Part shown: in pieces, positions 1 to 7,331 of the stretch
Layout: the number at the start of each line of letters is the position of its first letter
Position numbering within the stretch: the stretch's first letter is position 1
NCBI GenBank assembly: GCA_964615765.1
Contig: CAZTQN010000001.1
Coordinates: 190,884-254,883, forward strand
Source: CAZTQN01 sp964615765
Lineage (GTDB): Bacteria > Planctomycetota > Phycisphaerae > Phycisphaerales > UBA1924
Length of the DNA: 64,000 nucleotides
Direction: 5' to 3'
The notes under the pieces: generated by a model
The model's input: only the letters and a program-made list of their open reading frames with translations
The model's database searches: none
Told to the model about the DNA's origin: nothing
Translations under genes and position numbers: made by a program

Positions 1-2162
1 CCGTGTGGATCGCGCAGTTCCAGGCCTGCTTCAACCGCTGGGCCGCGCTGACCGGTACCTCATACACGTTCGTCTCCACCGCCGGCAACCAGTGGGACGA
101 CGGCTCGGCCTTCCCCAGTGGGTCCTCGAGCGCCACGCGCGGCGACATCCGCATCGGGATGAAGAACGTCGACGGCGGGAGCGGCGTGCTCGCGTACAAC
201 TTCTTCCCAGACACCGGCGACATGGTGCTGGACTCCTCCGAGAACTGGGCCAGCGGCGCGCCCGGCTACGTGTTCCTGTTCAACACCCTGACCCACGAGC
301 ACGGGCACGGCCTCGGGCTGGCTCACAACTGCCCCGCCAACGGCTCTGTGCTCATGGAGCCCTTCCTCAACACCGGCTTCACCGGCCCGCAGCAGGATGA
401 CGTCCGCGCCATCGCCCGCTCCTACGGCGACGCGTTCGAGCCCAACGGGACGACCGCCACCGCAACGCCCATCGGCAACATCAGCACCACCACCCCGCTC
501 ATCCCCAGCAACGTCCCCGCGCCGGCGATCGCGAACGCCACGCTGACGGCGATCTCCGTCGACGGCGACCAGGACCACTTCTCCGTGCAGAACGACGGAC
601 CGGTCTTCGCCCTGGTCACCCTCACCCCGATCGGCAGCAACTACGCCAGCTACACGCAGAACTCGAACGGCACCTGCAACACCGGACCCGCCAACACCAA
701 CGCGCTGGCCCAGGCTGACCTGACGCTCGAAGTGGTGTCGTCCTCCGGCAACGTGCTGCGGACCGTCAACGCCACGGGCGCCGGCGCGGCGGAGTCGCTG
801 AGCGGCGTGTTCATCTCCGGCAACGCCAACATCATCCGCGTCGCCGAGTCGGGCGCCCCGACACAGACGCAGATGTACACGCTCAACGTCACGCGCTCGG
901 GCATCCCGACGTTCTCCGCCTCCGACGGCACGCTCGCCACCGGCGTCGACGTCTTCTGGACGGGCGCGACGGGTGCGACGTCGTACCAGCTCTTCCGCAA
1001 CACCACCAACAACCTGGCCACCGCGACGCAGGTCACCTCGGGCCCCGCCACCGTCTTCCTCGATACCACCGCCGTGCCCGGCGTGACGTACTTCTACTGG
1101 GTCAACGCGGTCTTCGGGGCCGAGTCGTTCCTGCTCGGCGGGCCTGAGCAGGGCTCCCGCCAGGTCACGGCGCCGTCCAACGACGCGTGCCCCGGCATCA
1201 CCGTCAACTCCGGCGATGTCATCAGCGGCAGCCTCATCGGGGCTACGCCGAGCAGCACCGCGCTGGGCTACGGCAACTGCGGGTCCGCCGCTGGCAGCCC
1301 GGACGTCTGGTACACCTTCCGCGCACCGCCCACCTGCGGCGGGGTCCTGACGGTCACCACCTGCGGCACCCACGACACCGGCGGCGCGAACGCCGGTATC
1401 GACACCGTCCTCAGCTTCGTGCTCGACTGCTTCGAAGGCGAGGCGGCGTGCAACGACGACTTCGGCGGCTGCGCCGGCGCCGTTTCGCCGTTCCGCGACT
1501 CCGCCCTCTCCATCGCGCTGAACCCCAACCAGCTCATCCGTATCCGCGTCGCCACCTTCAACAACACCCCCGGTGGTCTGTTCACGCTCAACGTGAACTT
1601 CGCCGCCGCCAACGACCTGTGCGCCAACCCCGTCACCGTCGCGGCCGGCTCCTCCACCGCCTTCTGCAACCTGAACACCGGCACCGACGGCCCGAACGAG
1701 ACCTCGTGCACGTTCGCGAACGGCACCGTGCAGAACGACCTGTGGTACACCTACATTCCCGTCGGCAACGGCCGCTTCACGGTGAACACCTGCGGCAGCA
1801 CCTTCGACACCACGCTGGCGATCTACTCCGGCCCCTGCCCCGCCGGCCCGAACACCGCCCTCGCGTGCAATGACGACGCCTGCGGTGCGACGTTCCGTCA
1901 ATCCATCGCTCAAGCCATCGGCGTCGCGGGCACGATCTACCGCATCCGCGTCGGCGGGTTCAACGGCGCTACCGGCAGCGGCGTGGTCAACGTCTTCTGC
2001 GCTGCCGACTACAACCAGTCCGGCGCCGTCACGGTGCAGGACATCTTCGACTTCCTGGCCGGCTACTTCGGCGCGGCCCCTGCGGCGGACATCAACGGCG
2101 CTGCCGGGATCACCGTGCAGGACATCTTCGACTTCCTCGCGACCTACTTCGGCGGCTGCTAA
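1..2162 (+). CDS. Secreted matrixin-type zinc metalloprotease with C-terminal dockerin-like module (5' partial)
   Basis: The reading frame is open from the first bases of the window, so the start and signal peptide lie upstream; about 719 residues are visible. Counting from base 3, residues 98-108 (HEHGHGLGLAH) fit the metzincin zinc signature HExxHxxGxxH, and a Met follows in VLMEP, as in the Met-turn of matrixins. The protein is therefore probably an extracellular peptidase. The middle is Thr/Asn/Gly-rich, with a possible fibronectin-III-like stretch near residues 300-390 and two similar Cys-containing pre-peptidase-like segments (each with DVWYTF or DLWYTY). The last ~50 residues are a paired dockerin-like module (DYNQSGAVTVQDIFDFL, then DINGAAGITVQDIFDFL) ending in Gly-Gly-Cys. 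The substrate is unknown. A strong intrinsic terminator follows the stop. Confidence 0.85.
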   Translation, partial: VWIAQFQACFNRWAALTGTSYTFVSTAGNQWDDGSAFPSGSSSATRGDIRIGMKNVDGGSGVLAYNFFPDTGDMVLDSSENWASGAPGYVFLFNTLTHEHGHGLGLAHNCPANGSVLMEPFLNTGFTGPQQDDVRAIARSYGDAFEPNGTTATATPIGNISTTTPLIPSNVPAPAIANATLTAISVDGDQDHFSVQNDGPVFALVTLTPIGSNYASYTQNSNGTCNTGPANTNALAQADLTLEVVSSSGNVLRTVNATGAGAAESLSGVFISGNANIIRVAESGAPTQTQMYTLNVTRSGIPTFSASDGTLATGVDVFWTGATGATSYQLFRNTTNNLATATQVTSGPATVFLDTTAVPGVTYFYWVNAVFGAESFLLGGPEQGSRQVTAPSNDACPGITVNSGDVISGSLIGATPSSTALGYGNCGSAAGSPDVWYTFRAPPTCGGVLTVTTCGTHDTGGANAGIDTVLSFVLDCFEGEAACNDDFGGCAGAVSPFRDSALSIALNPNQLIRIRVATFNNTPGGLFTLNVNFAAANDLCANPVTVAAGSSTAFCNLNTGTDGPNETSCTFANGTVQNDLWYTYIPVGNGRFTVNTCGSTFDTTLAIYSGPCPAGPNTALACNDDACGATFRQSIAQAIGVAGTIYRIRVGGFNGATGSGVVNVFCAADYNQSGAVTVQDIFDFLAGYFGAAPAADINGAAGITVQDIFDFLATYFGGC

Positions 2163-2190
2163 GCCCCCGCCGAGCGTCATGACTTCACGG

Positions 2191-2223
2191 AGGCCCGGGC
2201 CGAAACGCCCGGGCCTCTTTTTT
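2191..2223 (+). terminator. Rho-independent terminator of the metalloprotease gene
   Basis: A perfect 10-bp stem (AGGCCCGGGC with GCCCGGGCCT) encloses a 6-base loop and is followed by C and six Ts. It starts 29 bases after the stop codon of the metalloprotease gene. Confidence 0.9.
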
Positions 2224-2314
2224 CAGACGGGCGCCGGGTGCCCGATACGATTCCGCGTCGCCGGTCCGCCGCGTGTCCGCGGGCCGGGCTGGTTTGGATC
2301 CCGGGAGGTTCAGC

Positions 2315-3478
2315 ATGTTCCGTCGCGCCGTGGCTGCGTTCGCTGTTGTTCTGTGCGGGTCAACCGGCGCGATGGCCCAGCCGTGGAGCCTGGGCGCGAT
2401 CGGCGACAGCCTGACCGACGAGTACTTCGAGCAGACGTACACCTACGCGAAGAACTGGACGGTGCTAATGGTGCAGCAGCGCGGGGTCAACATGGGCCCG
2501 ACGGCGGCCGCCGCGTCCCAGCCCGGCGGTTCATGGTCCGAGCCGCGGCGCACCGGGTACCAATACAACTTCGCCCGCTACGGCGCCGACTCGGCGACGG
2601 CGCTCTCCGACGGGCAGGTCTCGGGCCTCGCCGGCGTCTCGGGACCGGCCGGCGCGACGCACGCGATCGTCGCCATCGGCGCCAACGACTTCTCGCCGAC
2701 GACCAGCGCGTACATCAATATCTACTTCGGGCTGTGGTCGCAGGGCACGATCGACGGGTACGTGAACACGCAGCTCGGGCGGTCGTCGTCGATCGTCGGC
2801 ACGCTCAAGGCGGCGGGGTCGCAGGTGGTGCTGTGCAACTTCGTCGACTTCGGGATTGCGCCTGCTGTGCGCTCGGTGTACACCAACGCGGGACGCCGAC
2901 AGAACGTCGCGAACGCCATCGCACAGGTCAACCGCGACATCGTCTCGCTCAGCCGGCGCGAGCGGGTGATGATGGTCGACCTCGCCGGGCTGGCGACGGC
3001 GATCTTCGGCACGCACGCCTCGCCGCGCAGCACGTTTACCGTCGCGGGCCAGAACGTGCAACTGCTGAACCGCGACACGGCGAGCAACAGCGCGCCGCTG
3101 GCCGGGTTCGTCGACGACGGCGCCCACCCGCACACGACGGTGCAGGGCGTGTTCGCCAACGTGCTGATCACCGCCCTCGAGCAGGGTTGGAACCTGGGCA
3201 TCACGCCCTTGAGCGAGACGGAGATCGTGACCGCGGCGGGCTTGGCGCCGACGGGCCCGGACGCCGTGCCCGGGCAGATCGGGCCGTACGGGCGGTACGT
3301 GTACGACTTCCGCTGTGCCGCGAACTTCAACGGCGTCTCGGGCGTGACGGTGCAGGACCTGTTCGACTTCCTGGCGGCGTACTTCGCCGGCTCACTCGAT
3401 GCAGACGCGACGCGCGACAACAGCGTCACGGTGCAAGACCTGTTCGCGTTCCTGAACGTGTGGTTCGCGGGCTGCTGA
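2315..3478 (+). CDS. Secreted SGNH/GDSL-type hydrolase with dockerin-like C-terminus
   Basis: A 387-residue protein with a signal peptide (hydrophobic residues 5-20, likely cleavage after AMA). Block I is IGDSLTDEY (Asp31-Ser32, presumed nucleophile), block III is IGANDF (Asn124), and block V is DDGAHPH (Asp268, His271), together the SGNH hydrolase catalytic set. Such enzymes are esterases, lipases or carbohydrate deacetylases; the substrate cannot be told from sequence. The C-terminus has two dockerin-like repeats (VTVQDLFDFL and VTVQDLFAFL) and ends in Ala-Gly-Cys. The ATG at 2315 is preferred because GGGAGG lies eight bases upstream and the signal peptide starts there; an in-frame GTG at 2273 would put 14 extra residues before it. 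Confidence 0.85.
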   Translation: MFRRAVAAFAVVLCGSTGAMAQPWSLGAIGDSLTDEYFEQTYTYAKNWTVLMVQQRGVNMGPTAAAASQPGGSWSEPRRTGYQYNFARYGADSATALSDGQVSGLAGVSGPAGATHAIVAIGANDFSPTTSAYINIYFGLWSQGTIDGYVNTQLGRSSSIVGTLKAAGSQVVLCNFVDFGIAPAVRSVYTNAGRRQNVANAIAQVNRDIVSLSRRERVMMVDLAGLATAIFGTHASPRSTFTVAGQNVQLLNRDTASNSAPLAGFVDDGAHPHTTVQGVFANVLITALEQGWNLGITPLSETEIVTAAGLAPTGPDAVPGQIGPYGRYVYDFRCAANFNGVSGVTVQDLFDFLAAYFAGSLDADATRDNSVTVQDLFAFLNVWFAGC

Positions 3479-3557
3479 GGCGGCGGGCGCCGTCGCGGCT
3501 CGGCTGCGGGGGTGGAGGAGGTTGGGGGTCGGGGGGCGCGCCGGCGGGATGAATCAA

Positions 3558-3640
3558 TGGCCCCGGTGGGAATCGAACCCACACGCCCTTTCGGGCCGCG
3601 GATTTTAAGTCCGCTGCGTCTGCCGTTTCGCCACGGGGCC
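3558..3640 (-). tRNA. tRNA-Leu (anticodon TAA)
   Basis: Read on the minus strand, a 7-bp acceptor stem (GGCCCCG with CGGGGCC), an anticodon stem around the loop CTTAAAA (anticodon TAA), a variable arm of class II size (GGCCCGAAAGGGC) and a T-arm with GGTTCGATTCC are all visible, ending with discriminator A. The gene-encoded 3' end continues ATTG, so CCA is not encoded. The long variable arm and TAA anticodon identify a leucine tRNA. Confidence 0.95.
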
Positions 3641-3731
3641 GGCGCGGACACTGTATCAAACCGTTCGGGCAGAGTGGCGGGTGAGCGGGTGGGCAGCGGG
3701 AGGTTGCGCGGGGCGTGCGTCCGATGGCGTG

Positions 3732-3998
3732 GTGTCGCGCTATCGCGTCCGCACGGCATGTGGCACCGATTTACTCACCTCCCCACGTCCCATGCCACCG
3801 ATTCCGCTAAAGGAATCGGTGCCCCCGCGAACTGGCGTCGAACGCGGCGGATGTCTCAATCCTCAGACCCGAATCGCACCCTGAGCGCCTCAAACGTGCC
3901 TGCAGATTCCGAGACCGCACCGATTCCCAAAGCGGAATCGGTGGCATCGGATGGACATACACTTCATGTGCCTGCAAACTAAGCGGTGCCATCCGCCC
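3732..3998. repeat. Imperfect direct repeat, copy 1 (~265 bp)
   Basis: This stretch aligns base for base over long parts with 5293-5563, about 90% identical by eye, the two copies being about 1.56 kb apart. Each copy holds two inverted repeats built on CACCGATTCC / GGAATCGGTG (here 3796-3821 and 3918-3943). Neither copy contains a convincing gene. The two copies bracket the PEP-CTERM-like gene at 4137-4826. Confidence 0.85.
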
Positions 3999-4136
3999 CC
4001 CAACCCACCCCTCCCAAGAACAGAACGCATCTACAACTTCACATTTGAACACTGGGCAACAGGTTCCACACGACGTATGTTGAATGAGTCACGGATTCCG
4101 ATGGTCACACGCGGCACACGCCGCACGGAGGTTCTC

Positions 4137-4826
4137 GTGAAGCGAGTGTCGCACGCTCTGTGTATCGTCGCCGGTACGACCCTCAGCATGGCGTGCGGGC
4201 CGCGGGCGCTCGCCGCGTTCGTGCCTCTCGGCGCGAATCGCACCATCGAAGTCTCACTCCGACCGCCGATGACGTCTTCCGCGTTCGGGCCGTTTGTCTT
4301 TGGCAATGGCGCCTCCGATGGCGCCGGGTCGCCACCTACGACTGTCAGCATCTCGACCTCGCAGAGTTCGGTCATCCCTGACGTGGGAGCGCTCGATCCC
4401 GTCATCACCTATAGCGGCAACATGTCCGGCTCGCGCATCGCCGGGGCTACGACCAACCGCCAGGTGTTGGCCAGCAACCTCTTCGAACTCACGTTCCAAC
4501 TCACCACGCCCATGACGCTCGTGCACACGCTGGCAATCACCAGCGGCACGTCGGGCTCGTTCGGCGGCTTCAGCGCGACGGTCAACAGCACCAATCTACT
4601 GACCGCACCCGGCGGGCAGGTCCAACTGAGCGCGGGCGTGCACCGAATCAGTATCGTCGCTTCGGGCAGCGTCGGCTGGGGCTTCGACTCATTCTCCCAA
4701 ACATCAACGCTTGCGGGCGATGTGCGATTCGTCCCCGGACCATCGGTCGGCCTCGCGCTGCTCGCTCCGGCCGTGTGCGTCCTCTCTGTGCGACGAAGAA
4801 CGACACAGCGTTCACCTGGTTCGTGA
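4137..4826 (+). CDS. Secreted protein with PEP-CTERM-like C-terminal sorting signal
   Basis: A 229-residue protein of unknown function. The GTG at 4137 is chosen because GGAGG at 4127-4131 has ideal spacing and the next residues form a signal peptide (KRVSHALCIVAG..., likely cleavage after ALAA). The body is Ser/Thr/Gly-rich and probably beta-structured. The last ~25 residues have the three parts of a PEP-CTERM tail: VPGP, a hydrophobic helix (SVGLALLAPAVCVLSV) and a basic cluster RRR. In organisms with exosortase such tails direct sorting to the cell surface; no exosortase gene is in the window. Upstream in-frame ATGs (for example 3951) would fall inside the repeat and lack a ribosome site. 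The gene lies between two copies of a ~265-bp direct repeat. Confidence 0.65.
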   Translation: MKRVSHALCIVAGTTLSMACGPRALAAFVPLGANRTIEVSLRPPMTSSAFGPFVFGNGASDGAGSPPTTVSISTSQSSVIPDVGALDPVITYSGNMSGSRIAGATTNRQVLASNLFELTFQLTTPMTLVHTLAITSGTSGSFGGFSATVNSTNLLTAPGGQVQLSAGVHRISIVASGSVGWGFDSFSQTSTLAGDVRFVPGPSVGLALLAPAVCVLSVRRRTTQRSPGS

Positions 4827-5234
4827 TCGGGGACTTAGCATCGAGGTGACCCGTGGGAAGCGGGCGGGCAGGTGGCACGGACTATCCGTGCCACTGACCT
4901 TTGGCTTTGCACAGGTCAATGCTCCTCACGCGGCGGGCCTGGGGCAGGGGTGGGGCGGGGAGGGGAGGGGGCGCGGGGCGATTGACCGGCAAGCGCACTG
5001 CACGGCTCGGGCCGTGTCACGTCATCTCAGTACGAGTGCGTCCCAAGCCGAAGAGAACGTACGGTCGGGGTACTGCACTGACCTGCCCAGCGCGGCAGGT
5101 CAGTGGCACGGTTTGGGTCAGTGCCACCTGCCGCCCGACCGGGCAGCACCCGCCCGAGAGCGTCGGCGTCGACGCATCCCCCGCGAGCACGACCGCCCGC
5201 GGGGAAGGATGGCGGCCCCATCGCGTGACGCTTC

Positions 5235-5264
5235 CGCCCGGACGATCTAGGGATCGTCCGGGCG
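5235..5264. repeat. Perfect 13-bp inverted repeat
   Basis: CGCCCGGACGATC and its exact complement are separated by TAGG. The hairpin is flanked on both sides by GCTTCCG in direct orientation. There is no T-run, so it is not a normal intrinsic terminator; it resembles a small palindromic repetitive element. Confidence 0.7.
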
Positions 5265-5292
5265 CTTCCGCTGCGCCAACCGGTAACAGTTG

Positions 5293-5563
5293 GCGTCGCG
5301 CTCTCGCGTTCGCACGGCACTTGGCACCGATTTGCTCGCCTCCCCACGTCCCGTGCCACCGATTCCGCCTTGGGAATCGGTGCCCCCGCGAACTGGCGTC
5401 AAACGCGGCGGATGTCTCACTCCTCCGACCCGAATCGCACCCTGAGCGCCTCAACCGTGCCTGCAGATTCCGAGACCGCACCGATTCCCAAAGCGGAATC
5501 GGTGGCACGGCATCAGATGGACATACACTTCATGCGCCTGCAAAAGAAGCGATGCCACCCGCC
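5293..5563. repeat. Imperfect direct repeat, copy 2 (~265 bp)
   Basis: Partner of the copy at 3732-3998, in the same orientation. It holds the same two CACCGATTCC-type inverted repeats and the same ending (a run encoding GGACATACACTTCATG, then a purine-rich stretch). Differences are scattered substitutions and a few small indels. Confidence 0.85.
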
Positions 5564-5612
5564 TGTTTACGCCCACTCACTTTCCTGTAACAGATAGTTA
5601 CGAGTATAGTTA

Positions 5613-6134
5613 ATGAAAGCAAAAGTAATAAAGGTTCGGCCGGGTGCGATGCAGGACCCCGTATTCGGTGACGTCTGTGGTGCGTTATCTTGGCGATCGT
5701 CTCGCCATGAGGCCGCCGAGAAGGATACGGCCCTCCTCCGCGGCTCGCGTATCGTCAGTGTGTCTTACACACCGGACTCTGCGGAAATAGTGTGCCAGCA
5801 CTATAGCGAGGTACTCATACTGAGCGTCGTTGTTGAAGCTGACGCGAGCATTGCGTGGCGATTGCGCAAAGCAGGGAGTGACGCGAATGTAACATCATTT
5901 TCAAAGTGCGGGCATGGCAGTCCCGTTATTCTGGATTGGGGTGATTCCGATGTCACGACTTGGGACCGCAGCGAGCAGCTTTATCGCTTGGTCGGCAAAA
6001 CCATGGCCGGGTTGAGCGTTTCAAACAGTTATATCTGGGTCTACCCCGTCGTCGAACAACCTCTTGCGTTTACAGTGATAGTTGATTGTGTTGAGAATAA
6101 GCCTATCCTCTTCTGGCAATGGGACAATTATTAA
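5613..6134 (+). CDS. Orphan protein of unknown function in a lower-GC patch
   Basis: A 173-residue open frame that I do not recognise. It has no signal peptide or membrane segment; it is a mixed protein with several Trp residues (ALSW, ILDWGDSD, FWQWDNY at the end) and three internal Cys. Base composition is visibly lower in G+C than the surrounding genes and codon third positions are more mixed, which suggests foreign origin. A possible -10 element (TATAGT, 5605-5610) ends only two bases before this ATG, so the true start might be a downstream ATG such as 5649. Its position next to a duplicated small gene would suit an immunity or defence-accessory protein, but nothing in the sequence proves that. 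Confidence 0.5.
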   Translation: MKAKVIKVRPGAMQDPVFGDVCGALSWRSSRHEAAEKDTALLRGSRIVSVSYTPDSAEIVCQHYSEVLILSVVVEADASIAWRLRKAGSDANVTSFSKCGHGSPVILDWGDSDVTTWDRSEQLYRLVGKTMAGLSVSNSYIWVYPVVEQPLAFTVIVDCVENKPILFWQWDNY

Positions 6135-6241
6135 GGCGAAACTCTGCTTCTTCTGCAATATCGAGCACCGGATTGCATCGCCTGTGTAGATCCCGCACAA
6201 TCCCGGGCCTGGTGCCAGAACCGCATCCGCAGAGGAACTAT

Positions 6242-6679
6242 ATGCTGAAACCAAACGATAAGGTTAAGCTCACTCAGATCTCTCCAAAGGATTGCCCGAG
6301 AAAGTACTGCTGGTGGTGGCGAACTCTTGCTTTCGACTGGGAAATTTCGGCTGCCGAAGGTTGCACATTCTTGGAAGCCGCGCGAAAAGGTGCGATTCCG
6401 AACTACGCGGTGCGACCCGATCTTCCGTGTTGCCGGGCTGACTCATCGAGTGAAGTAGACCACTATGACCCTCGGGATCCTCATATACTTGAGGATGGCG
6501 TGGATAACCGATGGCTGAGTAAGTTTGATGAGCGAAGGCAAGGCCACGGCGGAACCGGGGATGTCAAGGTGTACGAACAATGGCTAAATGAGTTTGGAAA
6601 ACCGGTCGAAGTACATTATCACCGCGATCCAGAGGGATTTGCGAAGGAGGCCACCATCAAAGTGGTTTCAGCGTCGTAG
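6242..6679 (+). CDS. Trp/Cys-rich small protein, duplicated gene copy 1
   Basis: A 145-residue protein without a recognised domain. The ATG at 6242 has AGAGG six bases upstream; longer frames beginning at 6119 overlap the previous gene and look unlikely. Visible elements are a CPRKYCWWWRTLAFDW block (residues ~18-33), GCTFLEAARKGA, a CC pair in PDLPCCRAD and an acidic/aromatic HYDPRDP block. The first ~97 residues are nearly the same as those of the next gene (about 85% identical), after which this copy has ~46 additional residues. Composition is lower in GC than the genome around it. The function is unknown; the family might be an immunity or effector-associated protein, by inference only. 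Confidence 0.55.
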   Translation: MLKPNDKVKLTQISPKDCPRKYCWWWRTLAFDWEISAAEGCTFLEAARKGAIPNYAVRPDLPCCRADSSSEVDHYDPRDPHILEDGVDNRWLSKFDERRQGHGGTGDVKVYEQWLNEFGKPVEVHYHRDPEGFAKEATIKVVSAS

Positions 6680-6691
6680 GGAAGTGTACAC

Positions 6692-6991
6692 ATGCTTCGG
6701 CCAAGCGATCGAATCAAACTCGCCCAGATCTCTTCAAAGGACTGCCCGAGAAAGTACTGCTGGTGGTGGCGAACTCTTGCTTTTGACTGGGACATCCCAG
6801 TTGCCGAAGGTTGCACATTCTTGGAAGCCGCGCGAAAGGGTGCGCTTCCGAACTACGCGGTGCGACCCGATCTGCCGTGTTGCCGGGCTGACTCAACGAG
6901 TGAAGTAGACCACTATGATCCTCGGGATCCGTACATACTTGAAGATGGTGTTGATGACCGATGGCTGAACGCTTTTGATGAGCGTCGGTAG
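6692..6991 (+). CDS. Trp/Cys-rich small protein, duplicated gene copy 2 (shorter)
   Basis: A 99-residue paralogue of the preceding gene, beginning 12 bases after its stop; AGGGAAG lies just upstream. It repeats CPRKYCWWWRTLAFDW, the CC pair and the HYDPRDP block, then ends at DERR exactly where the first copy continues. At the DNA level the two copies match at about 90% with a 450-bp offset, so this is a recent tandem duplication whose 3' part is missing or replaced. It may be a complete short protein or a truncated duplicate. Confidence 0.5.
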   Translation: MLRPSDRIKLAQISSKDCPRKYCWWWRTLAFDWDIPVAEGCTFLEAARKGALPNYAVRPDLPCCRADSTSEVDHYDPRDPYILEDGVDDRWLNAFDERR

Positions 6992-7331
6992 CGACCGCAG
7001 GGTACTGCTGGCGGGGTGATGTGCTGATCCGTGGGAAGTCGGCAGGGCCGGTGCCATTCGCGCTATGAGCCGACCGCGCCGTAGCTTCGGGTTCGGCGAT
7101 GCTCGGTGAGCCGCTCCTCCTCCTCGGCCACGGCCCGCTCGTCCCGCCGCGGCAAGCGAACCTTGCCACTCTTTGCAGAACCCGGCTCACCGCGCGAGCG
7201 TCTGTATCCATGGGCGCATCCCGGGGTTCATCCCGGTTGGGCCGATCGTCGCGGCAGCCAACACTTCACGCCCGAGCGATCCCGGGCCGTGACACTTCCC
7301 GCACGGGCCAAACTCTGACAGGCAGGTCATC
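6992..7331. other. Spacer before sdaA, no gene seen
   Basis: GC content returns to the genome norm here. Short open frames exist on both strands but have no ribosome site, no hydrophobic or domain pattern, and overlap one another. I see no strong hairpin. The promoter of sdaA presumably lies here, but no convincing -35/-10 pair stood out. Confidence 0.5.

Larger units (their letters stand above)
4827..5612. other. Non-coding, hairpin- and repeat-rich spacer
   Basis: No open frame here has a ribosome site, a recognisable domain or coding-like composition. It contains three strong inverted repeats: 4872-4894 (GTGGCACGG with CCGTGCCAC), 5080-5132 (nested GACCTGCC/GGCAGGTC and GTGGCAC/GTGCCAC), and 5235-5264 (13-bp perfect stem, 4-base loop). 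It then holds copy 2 of the ~265-bp direct repeat. GTGGCAC/GTGCCAC words recur throughout. Confidence 0.7.

Noticed and set aside
3426..3659. Minus-strand frame over the tRNA-Leu gene encoding GETADAADLKSAARKGVWV
   Set aside because: This is the familiar false peptide from translating a tRNA gene region; the tRNA explains the sequence.
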